The notes below the pieces were generated by a model, which was not told the origin of the DNA, searched no databases, and saw only the letters and a program-made list of their open reading frames with translations. From Betaproteobacteria bacterium (GTDB lineage: Bacteria; Pseudomonadota; Gammaproteobacteria; Burkholderiales; Rhodocyclaceae), in contig JAPTVL010000442.1 of the NCBI GenBank assembly GCA_028065725.1, positions 1-64,000 on the forward strand: 64,000 nt of DNA, in the 5' to 3' direction. Position numbers and translations under genes: made by a program. Positions 27,149 through 37,333 of the stretch are shown piece after piece; position 1 is the first letter of the stretch, and every line of letters starts with the position of its first letter.

Positions 27149-28938
27149 TTGTCACCCACCCGCAATACCGCCAGGAAAGCCTCCTGGGGAATTTCGACGC
27201 TGCCGACCTGCTTCATGCGCTTCTTGCCGGCCTTCTGCTTCTCCAGCAGCTTCTTCTTGCGCGTGATGTCGCCGCCATAGCACTTGGCCAGCACATCCTT
27301 GCGCATCGCCTTGACGTTTTCGCGGGCGATGATGGTCGAACCGATCGCCGCCTGGATGGCGACGTCGTACATCTGCCGCGGGATCAGCTCGCGCATCTTG
27401 GCCGCCAACTCGCGGCCGCGATAGGGCGCGTTGGCCCGATGCACGATCAGCGACAGGGCATCCACCTTGTCGCCGTTGATCAGCACGTCAAGCTTGACCA
27501 CGTCGGCCGCCCTATATTCCTTGAACTCGTAGTCGAGCGAGGCATAGCCGCGCGAAACGGATTTGAGCTTGTCGAAGAAATCCATCACCACCTCGGCCAT
27601 CGGCATGTCGTAAGTCAGTTGCACCTGGCGGCCGTGGTAGGCCATGTTCACCTGCGAACCGCGCTTCTGTTCGCACAGGGTGATCACCGCGCCGAGGTAT
27701 TCCTGTGGCACGAAAATCTTGGTGGTGATGATGGGCTCGCGGATTTCCTCCATCTTCTGCACTTCCGGCAGCTTGGCCGGATTTTCCACCTGGATCGTGG
27801 TGCCGTCGCGCATCAAAACTTCATACACCACGGTCGGCGCGGTGGTGATCAGGTCCTGGTCGAATTCGCGCTCCAGCCGCTCCTGCACGATTTCCATGTG
27901 CAAGAGACCGAGGAAGCCGCAGCGGAAGCCAAAGCCGAGGGCTTGCGACACTTCCGGCTCGTAGTGCAGCGAGGCATCGTTGAGCTTGAGCTTCTCCAGC
28001 GAGTCGCGCAGGCTGTCGTACTGGTTGGACTCGACCGGATACAGGCCGGCGAAGACCTGCGACTTGATTTCCTTGAAGCCCGGCAACGGCTGGGCGGCGC
28101 GGCGATCGGCGATGGTCACCGTGTCGCCGACCTTGGCGGCGTCGAGTTCCTTGATGCCGGAGATGATGAAGCCGACCTCGCCGGCGCGCAATTCGGGACG
28201 GGTCACCGACTTCGGCGTGAATACGCCGACCTGTTCGCACAGGTGCTGCGAGCCTTCCGCCATCAGCAGTATCTTGTCCTTGGCACGCAGGGTGCCGTCC
28301 ACCACGCGCACCAGCATCACGACGCCGACATAGTTGTCGAACCACGAGTCGATGATCAGCGCCTTCAGCGGCGCCTCGGGATCGCCCTTGGGCGGCGGAA
28401 TGCGGGCGATCACGGCTTCCAGCACGTCATCGACGCCGAGGCCGGTCTTGGCCGAACACAGGATCGCCTCGGTGGCGTCGATGCCGATCACGTCCTCGAT
28501 CTCGGTGCGGGCGTTGTCCGGATCGGCCGCCGGCAGGTCGATCTTGTTGAGTAGCGGCACCACGTCGACGCCGAGTTCGAGCGCCGTGTAGCAGTTGGCC
28601 ACGGTCTGCGCCTCGACGCCCTGCGAGGCATCGACCACCAGCAGCGCGCCTTCGCACGCCGACAGGGATCGGCTGACTTCGTAGGAGAAATCGACGTGGC
28701 CCGGTGTGTCGATCAGGTTCAGGTTGTAGGTCCTGCCGTCGCGCGCGACGTAGCTGAGTGCCGCGGTCTGGGCCTTGATGGTGATTCCGCGCTCGCGCTC
28801 GATGTCCATCGAATCAAGCACCTGGGCTTCCATTTCGCGGTCGGACAGGCCGCCGCAGCGATGGATGATGCGGTCGGCCAGGGTCGATTTACCGTGGTCG
28901 ATATGAGCAATGATGGAGAAGTTGCGGATGTGATCCAT
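27145..28938 (-). CDS. lepA: Translation elongation factor 4 (LepA)
   Basis: This is a 597-residue translational GTPase. It has G1 AHIDHGKST, switch-[10 protein letters not shown] and [12 protein letters not shown]-like domains and the LepA-specific C-terminus ending in [18 protein letters not shown]. The start [12 protein letters not shown] at 28938 matches the family; a longer frame begins eight codons upstream. Confidence 0.97.
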   Translation of the reverse strand: MDHIRNFSIIAHIDHGKSTLADRIIHRCGGLSDREMEAQVLDSMDIERERGITIKAQTAALSYVARDGRTYNLNLIDTPGHVDFSYEVSRSLSACEGALLVVDASQGVEAQTVANCYTALELGVDVVPLLNKIDLPAADPDNARTEIEDVIGIDATEAILCSAKTGLGVDDVLEAVIARIPPPKGDPEAPLKALIIDSWFDNYVGVVMLVRVVDGTLRAKDKILLMAEGSQHLCEQVGVFTPKSVTRPELRAGEVGFIISGIKELDAAKVGDTVTIADRRAAQPLPGFKEIKSQVFAGLYPVESNQYDSLRDSLEKLKLNDASLHYEPEVSQALGFGFRCGFLGLLHMEIVQERLEREFDQDLITTAPTVVYEVLMRDGTTIQVENPAKLPEVQKMEEIREPIITTKIFVPQEYLGAVITLCEQKRGSQVNMAYHGRQVQLTYDMPMAEVVMDFFDKLKSVSRGYASLDYEFKEYRAADVVKLDVLINGDKVDALSLIVHRANAPYRGRELAAKMRELIPRQMYDVAIQAAIGSTIIARENVKAMRKDVLAKCYGGDITRKKKLLEKQKAGKKRMKQVGSVEIPQEAFLAVLRVGDK

Positions 28939-29007
28939 GGGAGCAATAAAAAAGGCGCTCATTCAAGCTCTTGAGCACCTTGGAGGCATTGAAGCAAGAG
29001 GGGGATT

Positions 29008-29274
29008 TTAGCCCAAAGTACCCAAATACTCACGCACTTTCGCAGCGTCGAGGAAGTAGTGGCAGAGTTCGCTGCCTTCGTCGTCGACCAGCACCGGTAC
29101 CAGTTCGTTGTATTTCGCTTCCAGCACCGGATCGGCATCGACATCCACCACCGCGATGTCGAAATGCGGCCCGCCCGGCGCGCCGCGCAAGGTTTCCAGC
29201 GCGGCGAGCATGTCGTGGCAGAGGTGGCAGTAGTCGCGGCTGTACAGCGTCAGCCGGGGCGGCGAAGCGGGCAC
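29008..29274 (-). CDS. Glutaredoxin-family protein
   Basis: This is an 88-residue thioredoxin-fold protein with LTLYSRDYCHLCHDML at the N-terminus; CHLC is the redox motif. It lies 13 bases after mucD. GTG at 29274 is the likeliest start, with a weak ribosome binding site. This gene is regularly found between mucD and lepA in betaproteobacteria. The substrate is unknown. Confidence 0.85.
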   Translation of the reverse strand: MPASPPRLTLYSRDYCHLCHDMLAALETLRGAPGGPHFDIAVVDVDADPVLEAKYNELVPVLVDDEGSELCHYFLDAAKVREYLGTLG

Positions 29275-29287
29275 TGGCGGCAAGGCG

Positions 29288-30721
29288 CTATTTGTCCGAC
29301 AGACCCTTGATCGTGACAAAGGTCTGCGCATCGCCGCGACGCACCAGCAGCGTGACCGTCGCGCTCTTGTCCACACCCTGCAGCAGTTCATTGAACTGCT
29401 GCACCGACTTGACGTCGGTCTGGCTGCCCTTGACGATCACCGAGAGAATGATGTCCCCCGAACGCAATTCGGTACGCGTTCCGGCATTTCGCACTTCCTC
29501 GACGATCAGGCCGTTCTGCAGGCCCAGTACCTTCTTCTGCTCGGCCGTCAGGGCGCTCAATACCAGGCCCAGACGGTTGGCAGCCGGAGGTTCGCCGGGC
29601 TTGCCGCCGCGGCTGGCGATACGCGTGCCCGCTTCCTCGTCAGGAATTTCGCCGACGGTGGCGCTGAGTTCGCGCGGCGCCCCCTTGCGCCAGATCTGGA
29701 TCGCGACCTTGCTGCCGGGTCGGGTCGATCCCACCATGCGCGGCAGATCGCCGGACTCGGACACGACCTTGCCGTCGAACTTCAGAATGATGTCGCCGAC
29801 CTCGATCCCGGCCTTGTCCGCGGCTGCACCCTTCTCCACGGACGCCACCAGCGCACCCTGCGGCTTGCCGAGGTTGAAGGATTCCGCAAGTTCCTTGCTC
29901 ACTTCCTGGATGCCGATGCCGAGACGGCCGCGGCTGACCTTGCCCTTGGCCTTCAGCTGGTTCTGCACGTCGATCGCAAGATCGATGGGAATCGCGAAGG
30001 ACAGGCCCATCGATCCGCCGGAGCGGGAATAAATCTGGGAATTGATGCCGATCACCTCGCCCTTCAGGTTGAACAGCGGACCGCCCGAATTGCCCGGATT
30101 GATCGCGACATCGGTCTGGATGAAGGGCACGTAATTCTCGTGTGCCAGCGAGCGGCCCTTGGCGCTGACGATGCCGGCGGTCACCGTATTCTCGAAGCCG
30201 AAGGGCGAGCCGATCGCCACCACCCATTCGCCGACCTTGAGCCTGGTCGAGTCGCCCAGCTTGGCCACCGGCAGGTTGCTGGCCTCGATCTTGATCAGCG
30301 CGACGTCGGTACGCTTGTCGGCGCCCAGCACCTTGGCCTTGAATTCGCGCTTGTCGGTGAGCTTGACCAGTACTTCATCGGCGCCATCTACGACGTGGGC
30401 ATTGGTCAGGATATGGCCGTCGGCGCTGACGATGAAGCCGGAACCCAGCGAGCGGTTCTTGAACTCCTGCGGCACGCCGGGATGATTCGGAATCTGGCCC
30501 GGGAAGAAGCGCCGCAGCAGTTCCTGCGCGGCGTCATCACCGTCGAACGGGAACTGAGGGCCGCCGCGGCGTCCCTTGATGACCTGGGTAGTGCTGATAT
30601 TGACCACCGTGGCACCCTGCTTTTCGACCAGTTCGGTGAAGTCGGGCAGATCGCGTGACTGCGCCTGCAAGGGCAGCACCGTGGAAAAAGCCAATGCGAG
30701 AGAGATGATAAATTTCTTCAT
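29288..30721 (-). CDS. mucD: Periplasmic serine protease/chaperone, DegP/MucD family
   Basis: It has 477 residues with a signal peptide of about 20. The trypsin-like domain carries the catalytic triad (TNAHVVDGA, D in KRTDVALIKI, and S in NPGNSGGPLFN), and two PDZ domains follow (about 265-360 and 385-470). It degrades misfolded envelope proteins and is typically under RpoE control. It overlaps rseC by four bases. Confidence 0.95.
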   Translation of the reverse strand: MKKFIISLALAFSTVLPLQAQSRDLPDFTELVEKQGATVVNISTTQVIKGRRGGPQFPFDGDDAAQELLRRFFPGQIPNHPGVPQEFKNRSLGSGFIVSADGHILTNAHVVDGADEVLVKLTDKREFKAKVLGADKRTDVALIKIEASNLPVAKLGDSTRLKVGEWVVAIGSPFGFENTVTAGIVSAKGRSLAHENYVPFIQTDVAINPGNSGGPLFNLKGEVIGINSQIYSRSGGSMGLSFAIPIDLAIDVQNQLKAKGKVSRGRLGIGIQEVSKELAESFNLGKPQGALVASVEKGAAADKAGIEVGDIILKFDGKVVSESGDLPRMVGSTRPGSKVAIQIWRKGAPRELSATVGEIPDEEAGTRIASRGGKPGEPPAANRLGLVLSALTAEQKKVLGLQNGLIVEEVRNAGTRTELRSGDIILSVIVKGSQTDVKSVQQFNELLQGVDKSATVTLLVRRGDAQTFVTIKGLSDK

Positions 30722-31164
30722 GATTGCTCCTTGAATCGTACTTCCCTGGTCTGAACCCGCAACGAAAACAGGCTGGCGTCACCGCGTGCGCGAAGCTCGT
30801 TGCGGCGCAACAGCAGCAAGCCGCAGCCCAGGCCGGCCAACATGCCCAGCACGGCCCAGGCATCGCCGGCCGCAAACTGTCCGATGACCGCCCCGCCGAT
30901 GGCCAGCAGCAGCGGCCACACGTAGGACACCAGCGACGCGCGCCACACCGTGCCGTCGGCCACGGTCAACTGCACACGATCGCCGACACGTGCGCCGATG
31001 CCATTGGCCAGGCGGTAGCGACGCGGTCCGCCGCCCTGACCCAGCAGGCTGCTCTGGCAGACGTCCACGGTCTTGCAACTGCCGCAGATCGGGGCGCGTG
31101 CGGGAACTTCAACCCAGACCTCGCCGCCGGATGCGGCCACCACCACCGCCTCGCACTGGCTCAT
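30718..31164 (-). CDS. rseC: RseC-like SoxR-reducing/sigma-E regulator
   Basis: It has 148 residues. The N-terminal Cys-rich part (CGSCKTVDVCQSS) precedes two adjacent membrane spans (about 80-125), as in RseC/MucC. It may help reset SoxR or tune RpoE. It overlaps rseB and mucD by four bases each. Confidence 0.88.
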   Translation of the reverse strand: MSQCEAVVVAASGGEVWVEVPARAPICGSCKTVDVCQSSLLGQGGGPRRYRLANGIGARVGDRVQLTVADGTVWRASLVSYVWPLLLAIGGAVIGQFAAGDAWAVLGMLAGLGCGLLLLRRNELRARGDASLFSLRVQTREVRFKEQS

Positions 31165-32126
31165 TTGTGCCTCCGTTCTATGCCTTCGCCAATGCGCCTG
31201 ACGGCCAGCGCCGGCACTTCGCCCATGACCACCACGCGGTGTTCGTCGATCTGGCGCCGATACACGTTGACCGGCCCCAGCGTTGCCGTGGTTTCCTGCT
31301 CTCCGGCGGATCCGCCGGGTTCGATGAATACCGAGATCGAGGCCAAGCCGTCTGAAAATACCACGTGCATGCTCTCGGGATTGGCGGCTCCCGCTTGCCG
31401 CTTCATCGCCGCGATTTTACGAAATCCGGGCAGCAGGGTGCGGAAATTCCAGCCCATGTCGTCGGCCCGCAACTCCGTGGTGCGCACCTGCTGCACCCGC
31501 ACTCCCTCATGGTCATAGCCGGGTTTCAGTGCACCGTGCTCCAGGGGACCGCCGATCTTGACCTGGGTGAAGGCAAAAGACTCCAGCGTCTCGCCGCGGA
31601 TCCCGAGCAGACTGGCCTTCAGCAGCAAACCGCTGGCAGCGTCCATCCAGAATTCGTGTCCATAGCGCCATTCGTCGCGCGGCTCGAGCAGCACGGCACG
31701 GCTCTTCAATCCGGCGATTCGCCCCTCGCGGCCGCTGCGAATCGCATAGTGCTCCGGCAAATTGCCCAGGCCGGCCGGCAGCAAGGTCGGAAATCCGCGC
31801 TGGCTGGACCGGTTCTCGATGATCAGGAGTTTCTCTTCCGGAAAGAAGCATTTGACTTCGCTGCCGGCGCGCAGAACCTCACGCGGGCTGCCGTCCAGTG
31901 CCTCGATGCGCTCGACCTCGAATCCATCGCTGAGCGAATGCGCAATTCGCGAGGTATCGACACGGGCACCGCTGCGATAGACAAAGGTGCCGCTATAGGT
32001 GAGTTGCCGCGAACCCTGGGCAATGCGATGCAGCAGGGCGATCCCATCCTCGGCGAATGCCGGCTCAGTTGCCAGCATGGGTGCCAGCAGAAACGCGGAC
32101 AGCAGCAGCGCGAAGCGCACAGGCAT
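31161..32126 (-). CDS. rseB: RseB/MucB periplasmic regulator of sigma E
   Basis: This is a 321-residue secreted protein with a signal peptide ending LATEPAFA. The lipid-binding first domain (LTYSGTFVYRSG) and the C-terminal domain are typical. RseB shields RseA from proteolysis until the envelope is stressed. Its start overlaps the rseA stop (ATG at 32126). Confidence 0.92.
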   Translation of the reverse strand: MPVRFALLLSAFLLAPMLATEPAFAEDGIALLHRIAQGSRQLTYSGTFVYRSGARVDTSRIAHSLSDGFEVERIEALDGSPREVLRAGSEVKCFFPEEKLLIIENRSSQRGFPTLLPAGLGNLPEHYAIRSGREGRIAGLKSRAVLLEPRDEWRYGHEFWMDAASGLLLKASLLGIRGETLESFAFTQVKIGGPLEHGALKPGYDHEGVRVQQVRTTELRADDMGWNFRTLLPGFRKIAAMKRQAGAANPESMHVVFSDGLASISVFIEPGGSAGEQETTATLGPVNVYRRQIDEHRVVVMGEVPALAVRRIGEGIERRHK

Positions 32127-32629
32127 TACCGACCCTCGCCCGCCACGGCCACGGTACGGATGTTGCGAGCGCCGCCACCGATGACACCGCTCGGCGCATA
32201 CGCCTGATGCGCTACCAGATATTCCTGCAGACGCGGCGTGGATTGGCTTTGTGCAAGCATTGGCGCCGGCTTCGCCGCAGCCAAACCGCCCGCCCCCGCC
32301 GGCATGCCTTGGTCCCCGGGCGCCAGCGCCAGCCAGGCCACCACGGCAACGCCCGCGGCCGATGCGGCCAGTGCCAGCGCCGGGCGCTGCCAGCCCGCGA
32401 TGCGTCGGGGTGCAGGGGCCATTACCGTGGGCTCCATGTCGATCGCCGACATGACGCGTGCGGTAATATCGAAATCGAGCTTGCGTTCGCCGCGCAATGC
32501 CTCGCCAATCAGCTGGCCATCGCGCCACTCGGCGCGCAGTTCCTCGCTGCGGCGCAAAGCCTGCAGCGTCTCGGCGATCTCGTGCTGTTCGAGTTCGCCA
32601 TCCATCAGGGCCGAAATTCGTGTCTTCAT
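32126..32629 (-). CDS. rseA: Anti-sigma-E factor RseA
   Basis: It has 167 residues. The RseA N-terminal domain (ISALMDGELEQHEIAETLQAL) would bind RpoE. A single membrane span lies at about 85-105 and the rest is periplasmic. It lies four bases downstream of rpoE. Confidence 0.9.
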   Translation of the reverse strand: MKTRISALMDGELEQHEIAETLQALRRSEELRAEWRDGQLIGEALRGERKLDFDITARVMSAIDMEPTVMAPAPRRIAGWQRPALALAASAAGVAVVAWLALAPGDQGMPAGAGGLAAAKPAPMLAQSQSTPRLQEYLVAHQAYAPSGVIGGGARNIRTVAVAGEGR

Positions 32630-32633
32630 GTTG

Positions 32634-33233
32634 TCACCACCTCTTGTCGGGCGCCGCATCGAGCAAAGGCTTCAATCTCGCCGAAATCGCGTCGCGCGCA
32701 CGGAAAATTCGGGAACGCACAGTCCCGATCGGACAGTCCATGACCTGCGCTATTTCCTCATACGACAAACCGTCAATCTCGCGCAGGACGATTGCCGTGC
32801 GCAAATCCTCGGGCAGGGCCTCCATCGCCGCATTCACCGTCTGGCCGATCTGCTTGGTCATCAACAGCCGTTCGGGAGTATCGGTGTCGCGCAGCAGCTC
32901 GGCATCGTCGTAACCTTCCGCCTCTTCGCTATCCACCCCGGTGGTCGCCGATGCTCGCCGGCCATGCGTCACCAGCCAGTTCTTGGCGGTATTGATCCCG
33001 ATCCGGTACAACCAGGTGTAGAAAGCGCTGTCGTTGCGAAAACCCGGCAAGGCACGATATGCACGTATGAAACTGTCCTGAACGATATCCTCCACTTCGG
33101 CCGAATCACGCACCATGCGCGAAATCAGGCGCCCAAGCTTGCGCTGGTACTTGGTGACCAGCAGACCGAAAGCCTGTTTGTCACCCGACTGCACCCGCTC
33201 GACCAGTATCCGGTCTGCTTCGCGATCTCCCAT
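32634..33233 (-). CDS. rpoE: Extracytoplasmic stress sigma factor RpoE
   Basis: It has 199 residues. Region 2 (FGLLVTKYQRKLGRLISRMV, EDIVQDSFIRAYRAL) and region 4 (DGLSYEEIAQVMDCPIGTVR) are typical of the RpoE/AlgU type. The start MGDREADRILVERVQSGDK at 33233 fits the family; a frame open further upstream is not needed. It heads the rpoE-rseA-rseB-rseC-mucD operon. Confidence 0.95.
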   Translation of the reverse strand: MGDREADRILVERVQSGDKQAFGLLVTKYQRKLGRLISRMVRDSAEVEDIVQDSFIRAYRALPGFRNDSAFYTWLYRIGINTAKNWLVTHGRRASATTGVDSEEAEGYDDAELLRDTDTPERLLMTKQIGQTVNAAMEALPEDLRTAIVLREIDGLSYEEIAQVMDCPIGTVRSRIFRARDAISARLKPLLDAAPDKRW

Positions 33234-33687
33234 GGGCTTTGCTTTTTGTTCCCGCCAGTTGAACATGCGCGGCTCTGAATTGGCCGCAAGCGAGTATAAC
33301 AAGCCACTTCGCCCACTTTCCGCATCGCATTGCAATGAAGCTGCTGCTGCATCCGTTGCCGACAGTGACCCGGGCGTCTGTAAATAGTTCCACACTCCAG
33401 GGTCTGCTCTCGTTCAGGCGACGGCTGCGAAGGAGCTTGCCTGGGTGCAGGGCAAGGCGGGAGGAGCGCCGTTGGGTTGCTCCCAACAAGCGACGACCAA
33501 CGCCGCCATGCGGCCAGGCAAGCCCTTCCCGCAGGGTTGCGCAGGAAGGCGAGTCTGCGGCGTTGCGCCGCTTGCCCACAGATGGCTGTGGGCGGCGCGA
33601 CGCGCCTTGCATCCATCGCCTTCCTGACGCAACGCAGCTCGCCGACTGAATGAGAGCAGACCCTGAGCAGTGATATAGTCCCGACCC
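33234..33687. other. rpoE/nadB divergent intergenic region
   Basis: These 454 bases lie between the divergent rpoE and nadB starts. The part nearest rpoE (33234-33397) should hold its promoter, but I see no convincing GAACTT/TCTGA pair. The part nearest nadB is occupied by the inverted-repeat element at 33398-33665, leaving only 22 bases before the nadB ATG. No real gene is visible. Confidence 0.7.
33398..33665. mobile_element. 268-bp MITE-like element with terminal inverted repeats
   Basis: The left end CAGGGTCTGCTCTCGTTCAG (33398-33417) is repeated inverted at the right end (33646-33665) with one mismatch, and weaker pairing continues inward (GCTGCG near 33424, CGCAGC near 33632). The interior is GC-rich with several self-complementary stretches and no transposase. 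Short open frames cross it but look incidental. A target duplication is not clear. It behaves like a non-autonomous insertion or a large structured repeat. Confidence 0.7.
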
Positions 33688-35280
33688 ATGAATTCGGCGG
33701 CCATCCAGCAGTTCGACGTCCTCATCATAGGCAGCGGCCTGGCCGGCCAGTCGCTGGCCCTGAGGCTGGCCGATACCCGGCGCGTGGCGCTGGTCACCAA
33801 AAAACACCTTGCCGACTCCGCTTCCGCCTGGGCCCAGGGAGGAATCGCCGCGGTGCTGGATCCGGCCGACAGCATCGACGCCCATGTCGCCGACACGGCC
33901 ACCGCCGGGGCCGGCTTATGCGATCCGACGGCGACACGCTTTGTCGTCGAACACGGCCGCGAGGCCATCGAATGGCTGATCGCGCGCGGCGTGCCGTTCA
34001 CGCCGGACGCCTCGCCGCTGGGCTTCCATCTGACGCGCGAAGGCGGCCACGGCCAGCGCCGCATCATCCACGCCGCCGACGCAACCGGAACCGCCGTGCA
34101 GGAAACCTTGACCGAACAAGTCAAGAAACATCCCAACATCACGGTCCTCGAGCGGCACATTGCAATCGACCTGATCACCGCCGCCAAGCTCGGCCTGCCG
34201 CGCAATCGCTGCCTTGGTGCCTATGTGCTGGACATTGCCCGCGACCGCGTGCTGACACTGGGCGCCAGCCACACGGCGCTGGCCACCGGCGGCGCCGGCA
34301 AGGTCTATCTCTACACCACCAACCCGGACACGGCCACCGGCGACGGTGTGGCCATGGCCTGGCGTGCCGGTTGCCGGGTGGCCAACATGGAGTTCATCCA
34401 GTTCCATCCGACCTGCCTGTACCACCCCCACGCCAAATCCTTCCTGATTTCAGAGGCCTTGCGCGGCGAGGGCGGCCTGCTGCGCCTGCCCGATGGCACG
34501 CGTTTCATGCCCGGCCACGACAGCCGCGCCGAACTTGCGCCGCGCGACATCGTCGCCCGTGCGATCGATTTCGAGATGAAGCGCCACGGCCTCGACTGCG
34601 TGTTCCTCGACATGACGCACAAGTCGGCCGAGTTCCTCAAGGACCACTTTCCGACCATTCACGCCCGCTGCCTGGAACTCGGCATCGACATCACCCGCGA
34701 ACCGATTCCGGTGGTGCCGGCAGCGCACTACACCTGTGGCGGCGTCGTCACCGACCTGGCGGCACGTACCGACCTGAACGGGCTCTATGCGATCGGTGAA
34801 ACCACCTTCACCGGCCTGCACGGTGCCAATCGCCTGGCCTCCAACTCGCTGCTCGAATGCGTGGTATTTTCCGCCGCCGCGGCGCAGGACATTCTTGCCG
34901 CCACGGTGACGCCGCTGCCGCACCTGCCGCACTGGGACGAAAGCCGGGTGCGCGACGCCGACGAGGAAATCGTCATTTCCCACAACTGGGCCGAATTGCG
35001 CCGTTTCATGTGGGACTATGTCGGCATCGTGCGTACCAACAAGCGCCTGGAACGGGCCCAGCACCGCATCCGCATGCTGGAAAAGGAAATCGACGAGTAC
35101 TACGCCAACTATCGGGTCGGCAACGACCTCATAGAACTGCGCAACCTGGTGCTGACCGCCCACCTGATCGTGAAGAGCGCCCTGCGCCGCCACGAAAGCC
35201 GCGGGCTGCATTTCAGCACCGACTATCCGGACACCCTGCCGCGCGCGCTGGAAACCGTGCTGCACCCACGCCAGCCCTGA
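33688..35280 (+). CDS. nadB: L-aspartate oxidase
   Basis: This 530-residue FAD enzyme makes iminoaspartate for NAD synthesis. The FAD loop [48 protein letters not shown] and [15 protein letters not shown] are all characteristic. Its own promoter space is reduced to the region of the MITE-like element, so expression may depend on it. Confidence 0.96.
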   Translation: MNSAAIQQFDVLIIGSGLAGQSLALRLADTRRVALVTKKHLADSASAWAQGGIAAVLDPADSIDAHVADTATAGAGLCDPTATRFVVEHGREAIEWLIARGVPFTPDASPLGFHLTREGGHGQRRIIHAADATGTAVQETLTEQVKKHPNITVLERHIAIDLITAAKLGLPRNRCLGAYVLDIARDRVLTLGASHTALATGGAGKVYLYTTNPDTATGDGVAMAWRAGCRVANMEFIQFHPTCLYHPHAKSFLISEALRGEGGLLRLPDGTRFMPGHDSRAELAPRDIVARAIDFEMKRHGLDCVFLDMTHKSAEFLKDHFPTIHARCLELGIDITREPIPVVPAAHYTCGGVVTDLAARTDLNGLYAIGETTFTGLHGANRLASNSLLECVVFSAAAAQDILAATVTPLPHLPHWDESRVRDADEEIVISHNWAELRRFMWDYVGIVRTNKRLERAQHRIRMLEKEIDEYYANYRVGNDLIELRNLVLTAHLIVKSALRRHESRGLHFSTDYPDTLPRALETVLHPRQP

Positions 35281-35292
35281 CCAACCGGAAAA

Positions 35293-35715
35293 TCAGGCCG
35301 ACGCTGCGGCGGCGGAACGCCAGCGCAGCCAGAGCCGCAACTGGCGAAAATCCTCATCCGGCAGGCTGTCGCCAAGCAGAGTCAGGCTGCGCAGCCGCCC
35401 GTCCTGGCGATAGAGCAAGACGATCAAAAATGCCAGAACCAGCGTATGCGGATGGATCGCGGCCTCGCTCGCCGTACCATCAGCGCCGACTGTCTCGCAA
35501 CGGCCGTCGCCGTGCAGCAGCAGACCGGTAACGGAAGCCGCTGCACGCAGGCGCGCCAGTGATGCGCCGACCAGCAGCAGCAACAGCGCGGCGATCCACG
35601 GCGCGATGGCGCTTGCCAGCACGGCGCCGGCGGCAATGGCATGGGCCAGCAGCTGAACCAGCAGCAAGCGGCGCGAAGGCTTGATGGAAACCGGGAGGGT
35701 GGCGACCGGCTTCAT
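35293..35715 (-). CDS. YgfX-like small membrane protein
   Basis: It has 140 residues with two close membrane spans (about 18-55), a short beta-rich tail and DEDFRQLRLWLRWR near the end, as in YgfX (toxin CptA)-like proteins. In betaproteobacteria such a gene regularly lies between fabF and nadB. A 24-bp repeat copy (35471-35494, antisense) encodes TVGADGTAS in the middle of the soluble part. Confidence 0.6.
   Translation of the reverse strand: MKPVATLPVSIKPSRRLLLVQLLAHAIAAGAVLASAIAPWIAALLLLLVGASLARLRAAASVTGLLLHGDGRCETVGADGTASEAAIHPHTLVLAFLIVLLYRQDGRLRSLTLLGDSLPDEDFRQLRLWLRWRSAAAASA
35471..35494 (+). repeat. 24-bp dispersed repeat inside the ygfX-like gene (antisense)
   Basis: GCCGTAC, then CATCAGCGCCGACT, then GTC. 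It is read on the gene strand as TVGADGTA. Confidence 0.8.
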
Positions 35716-35727
35716 CGCCCCATCGGT

Positions 35728-36963
35728 CTAGACGCGGCGGAAGACCAGGCTGCCGTTGGTGCCGCCGAAACCGAAGTTGTTCTTCAACGCCACGTCGATC
35801 TTCATCGCCCGCGCCGTATTGGCGCAGTAATCCAGATCGCACTCGGGATCCTGGTTGAAGATGTTGATGGTCGGCGGCGAAATCTGATGGTGCACGGCCA
35901 GCACCGTAAATACCGATTCGAGACCGCCGGCACCGCCCAACAAGTGGCCGGTCATCGACTTGGTCGAATTCACCACCAGCTTCTTCGCCGCATCGATGCC
36001 GAACGCCAGCTTGATGGCTTCGGTCTCGTTCTTGTCGCCCAGCGGCGTCGAGGTGCCGTGAGCGTTGATGTACTGCACTTGATCGGGATTGACGCCGGCA
36101 TTCTTCAGCGCATTCACCATGCTGCGCCGCGGGCCGTCGGTATCCGGCGCAGTCATGTGGTAAGCGTCGCCGCTCATGCCGAAACCGGACAGTTCGGCGT
36201 AGATCTTCGCGCCGCGCGCCCTGGCATGCTCGTACTCTTCCAGCACCATGACGCCGGCGCCTTCGCCCATGACGAAACCATCGCGATCCTTGTCCCAGGG
36301 ACGCGAGGCCGTGGCCGGATCGTCGTTGCGCGTGGACAAGGCCTGGGCCGAAGCGAAACCGCCAACGGCCAGCGCCGACACGGTCGCCTCGGCACCGCCG
36401 CAAACCATCACATCGGCGTCGCCGTACTCGATCATGCGCGCCGACAAGCCGATCGCGTGCAGGCCCGTGGTGCAGGCCGTAACTACCGCGATGTTGGGCC
36501 CCTTGAGGCCGAACATGATCGACAGGTTGCCCGAGATCATGTTGCCGATGGTGCCCGGAATGAAAAAGGGCGAAATCTTGCGCGGTCCACCGGCCAGGAA
36601 GTCGTTATGCGTATCCTCGATCATCGGCAGGCCGCCGATGCCCGAGCCGATGTTGACGCCGATGCGCTCGGCATCGGCTTGCGCCGTGTCGAGCCCGGCA
36701 TCGCGCAAGGCCTGGATGCCGGCCGCCATGCCGTAATGGATGAAGGTATCCATCCGGCGCGCTTCCTTGGCCGACAGGTAGTCAGCAACTTCGAAGTTCT
36801 TCACCTCGCCGGCAATCTGCGCCTTGAACGCCGCAGGATCGAATTTCGTGATACGGCCGATCCCGCTCTTGCCGGCTAGCAGGTTGTTCCAGGCCTCCGG
36901 AACGTTATTGCCAACCGGCGAGACAAGGCCCAGACCGGTGACCACCACACGGCGTCGCGACAC
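35728..36963 (-). CDS. fabF: Beta-ketoacyl-ACP synthase II
   Basis: This 411-residue condensing enzyme of fatty-acid elongation has its catalytic cysteine at C164 (VVTACTTGLHAIG) and the two histidines in NAHGTSTPLGD and KSMTGHLLGGAGG. It lies 39 bases downstream of acpP in the usual fab order. Confidence 0.97.
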   Translation of the reverse strand: MSRRRVVVTGLGLVSPVGNNVPEAWNNLLAGKSGIGRITKFDPAAFKAQIAGEVKNFEVADYLSAKEARRMDTFIHYGMAAGIQALRDAGLDTAQADAERIGVNIGSGIGGLPMIEDTHNDFLAGGPRKISPFFIPGTIGNMISGNLSIMFGLKGPNIAVVTACTTGLHAIGLSARMIEYGDADVMVCGGAEATVSALAVGGFASAQALSTRNDDPATASRPWDKDRDGFVMGEGAGVMVLEEYEHARARGAKIYAELSGFGMSGDAYHMTAPDTDGPRRSMVNALKNAGVNPDQVQYINAHGTSTPLGDKNETEAIKLAFGIDAAKKLVVNSTKSMTGHLLGGAGGLESVFTVLAVHHQISPPTINIFNQDPECDLDYCANTARAMKIDVALKNNFGFGGTNGSLVFRRV

Positions 36964-37002
36964 GATGAACTCCGAAAAGGAAGTGTTGAAACGAAGTAAG
37001 GA

Positions 37003-37242
37003 TTACTTCTTGAGGTTGGCGTTGACGTAGTCAACCGCCTGTTGCACGGTGGTGATCTTCTCCGCGTCTTCGTCGGGAATCTCGCACTCGAACTCCTCCT
37101 CCAGCGCCATGACCAGTTCGACCGTGTCGAGCGAGTCGGCACCGAGGTCGTCCACGAAGTTGGACTCGTTCTTGATGTCGGCTTCATTGACGCCCAGTTG
37201 CTCGGCGACGATCTTCTTGACGCGTTGTTCGATGTTCTCCAT
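37003..37242 (-). CDS. acpP: Acyl carrier protein
   Basis: It is an acidic 79-residue protein with the phosphopantetheine serine S37 in [11 protein letters not shown]. It carries growing acyl chains for the Fab enzymes and is activated by AcpS, encoded in this window at 22381-22758. The upstream hairpin (37298-37333) hints that acpP has its own promoter. Confidence 0.98.
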   Translation of the reverse strand: MENIEQRVKKIVAEQLGVNEADIKNESNFVDDLGADSLDTVELVMALEEEFECEIPDEDAEKITTVQQAVDYVNANLKK

Positions 37243-37297
37243 CTTGAAACTCCTTCCCTTTAATGTTCGGGTGTAAAAACCTGCCTATTTTAACAAA

Positions 37298-37333
37298 AAC
37301 ACCGGGCACCCTCGCGGGTTTGATGTCCGGTCA
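37298..37333 (-). terminator. Possible terminator/attenuator between fabG and acpP
   Basis: On the minus strand ACCGGACA and TGCCCGGT form an imperfect stem around a short GC-rich loop (CCCGCGAGGG), followed by TTTTTGTT. It starts at the fabG stop codon. It would separate the high acpP transcript from upstream fab transcription. Confidence 0.5.
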
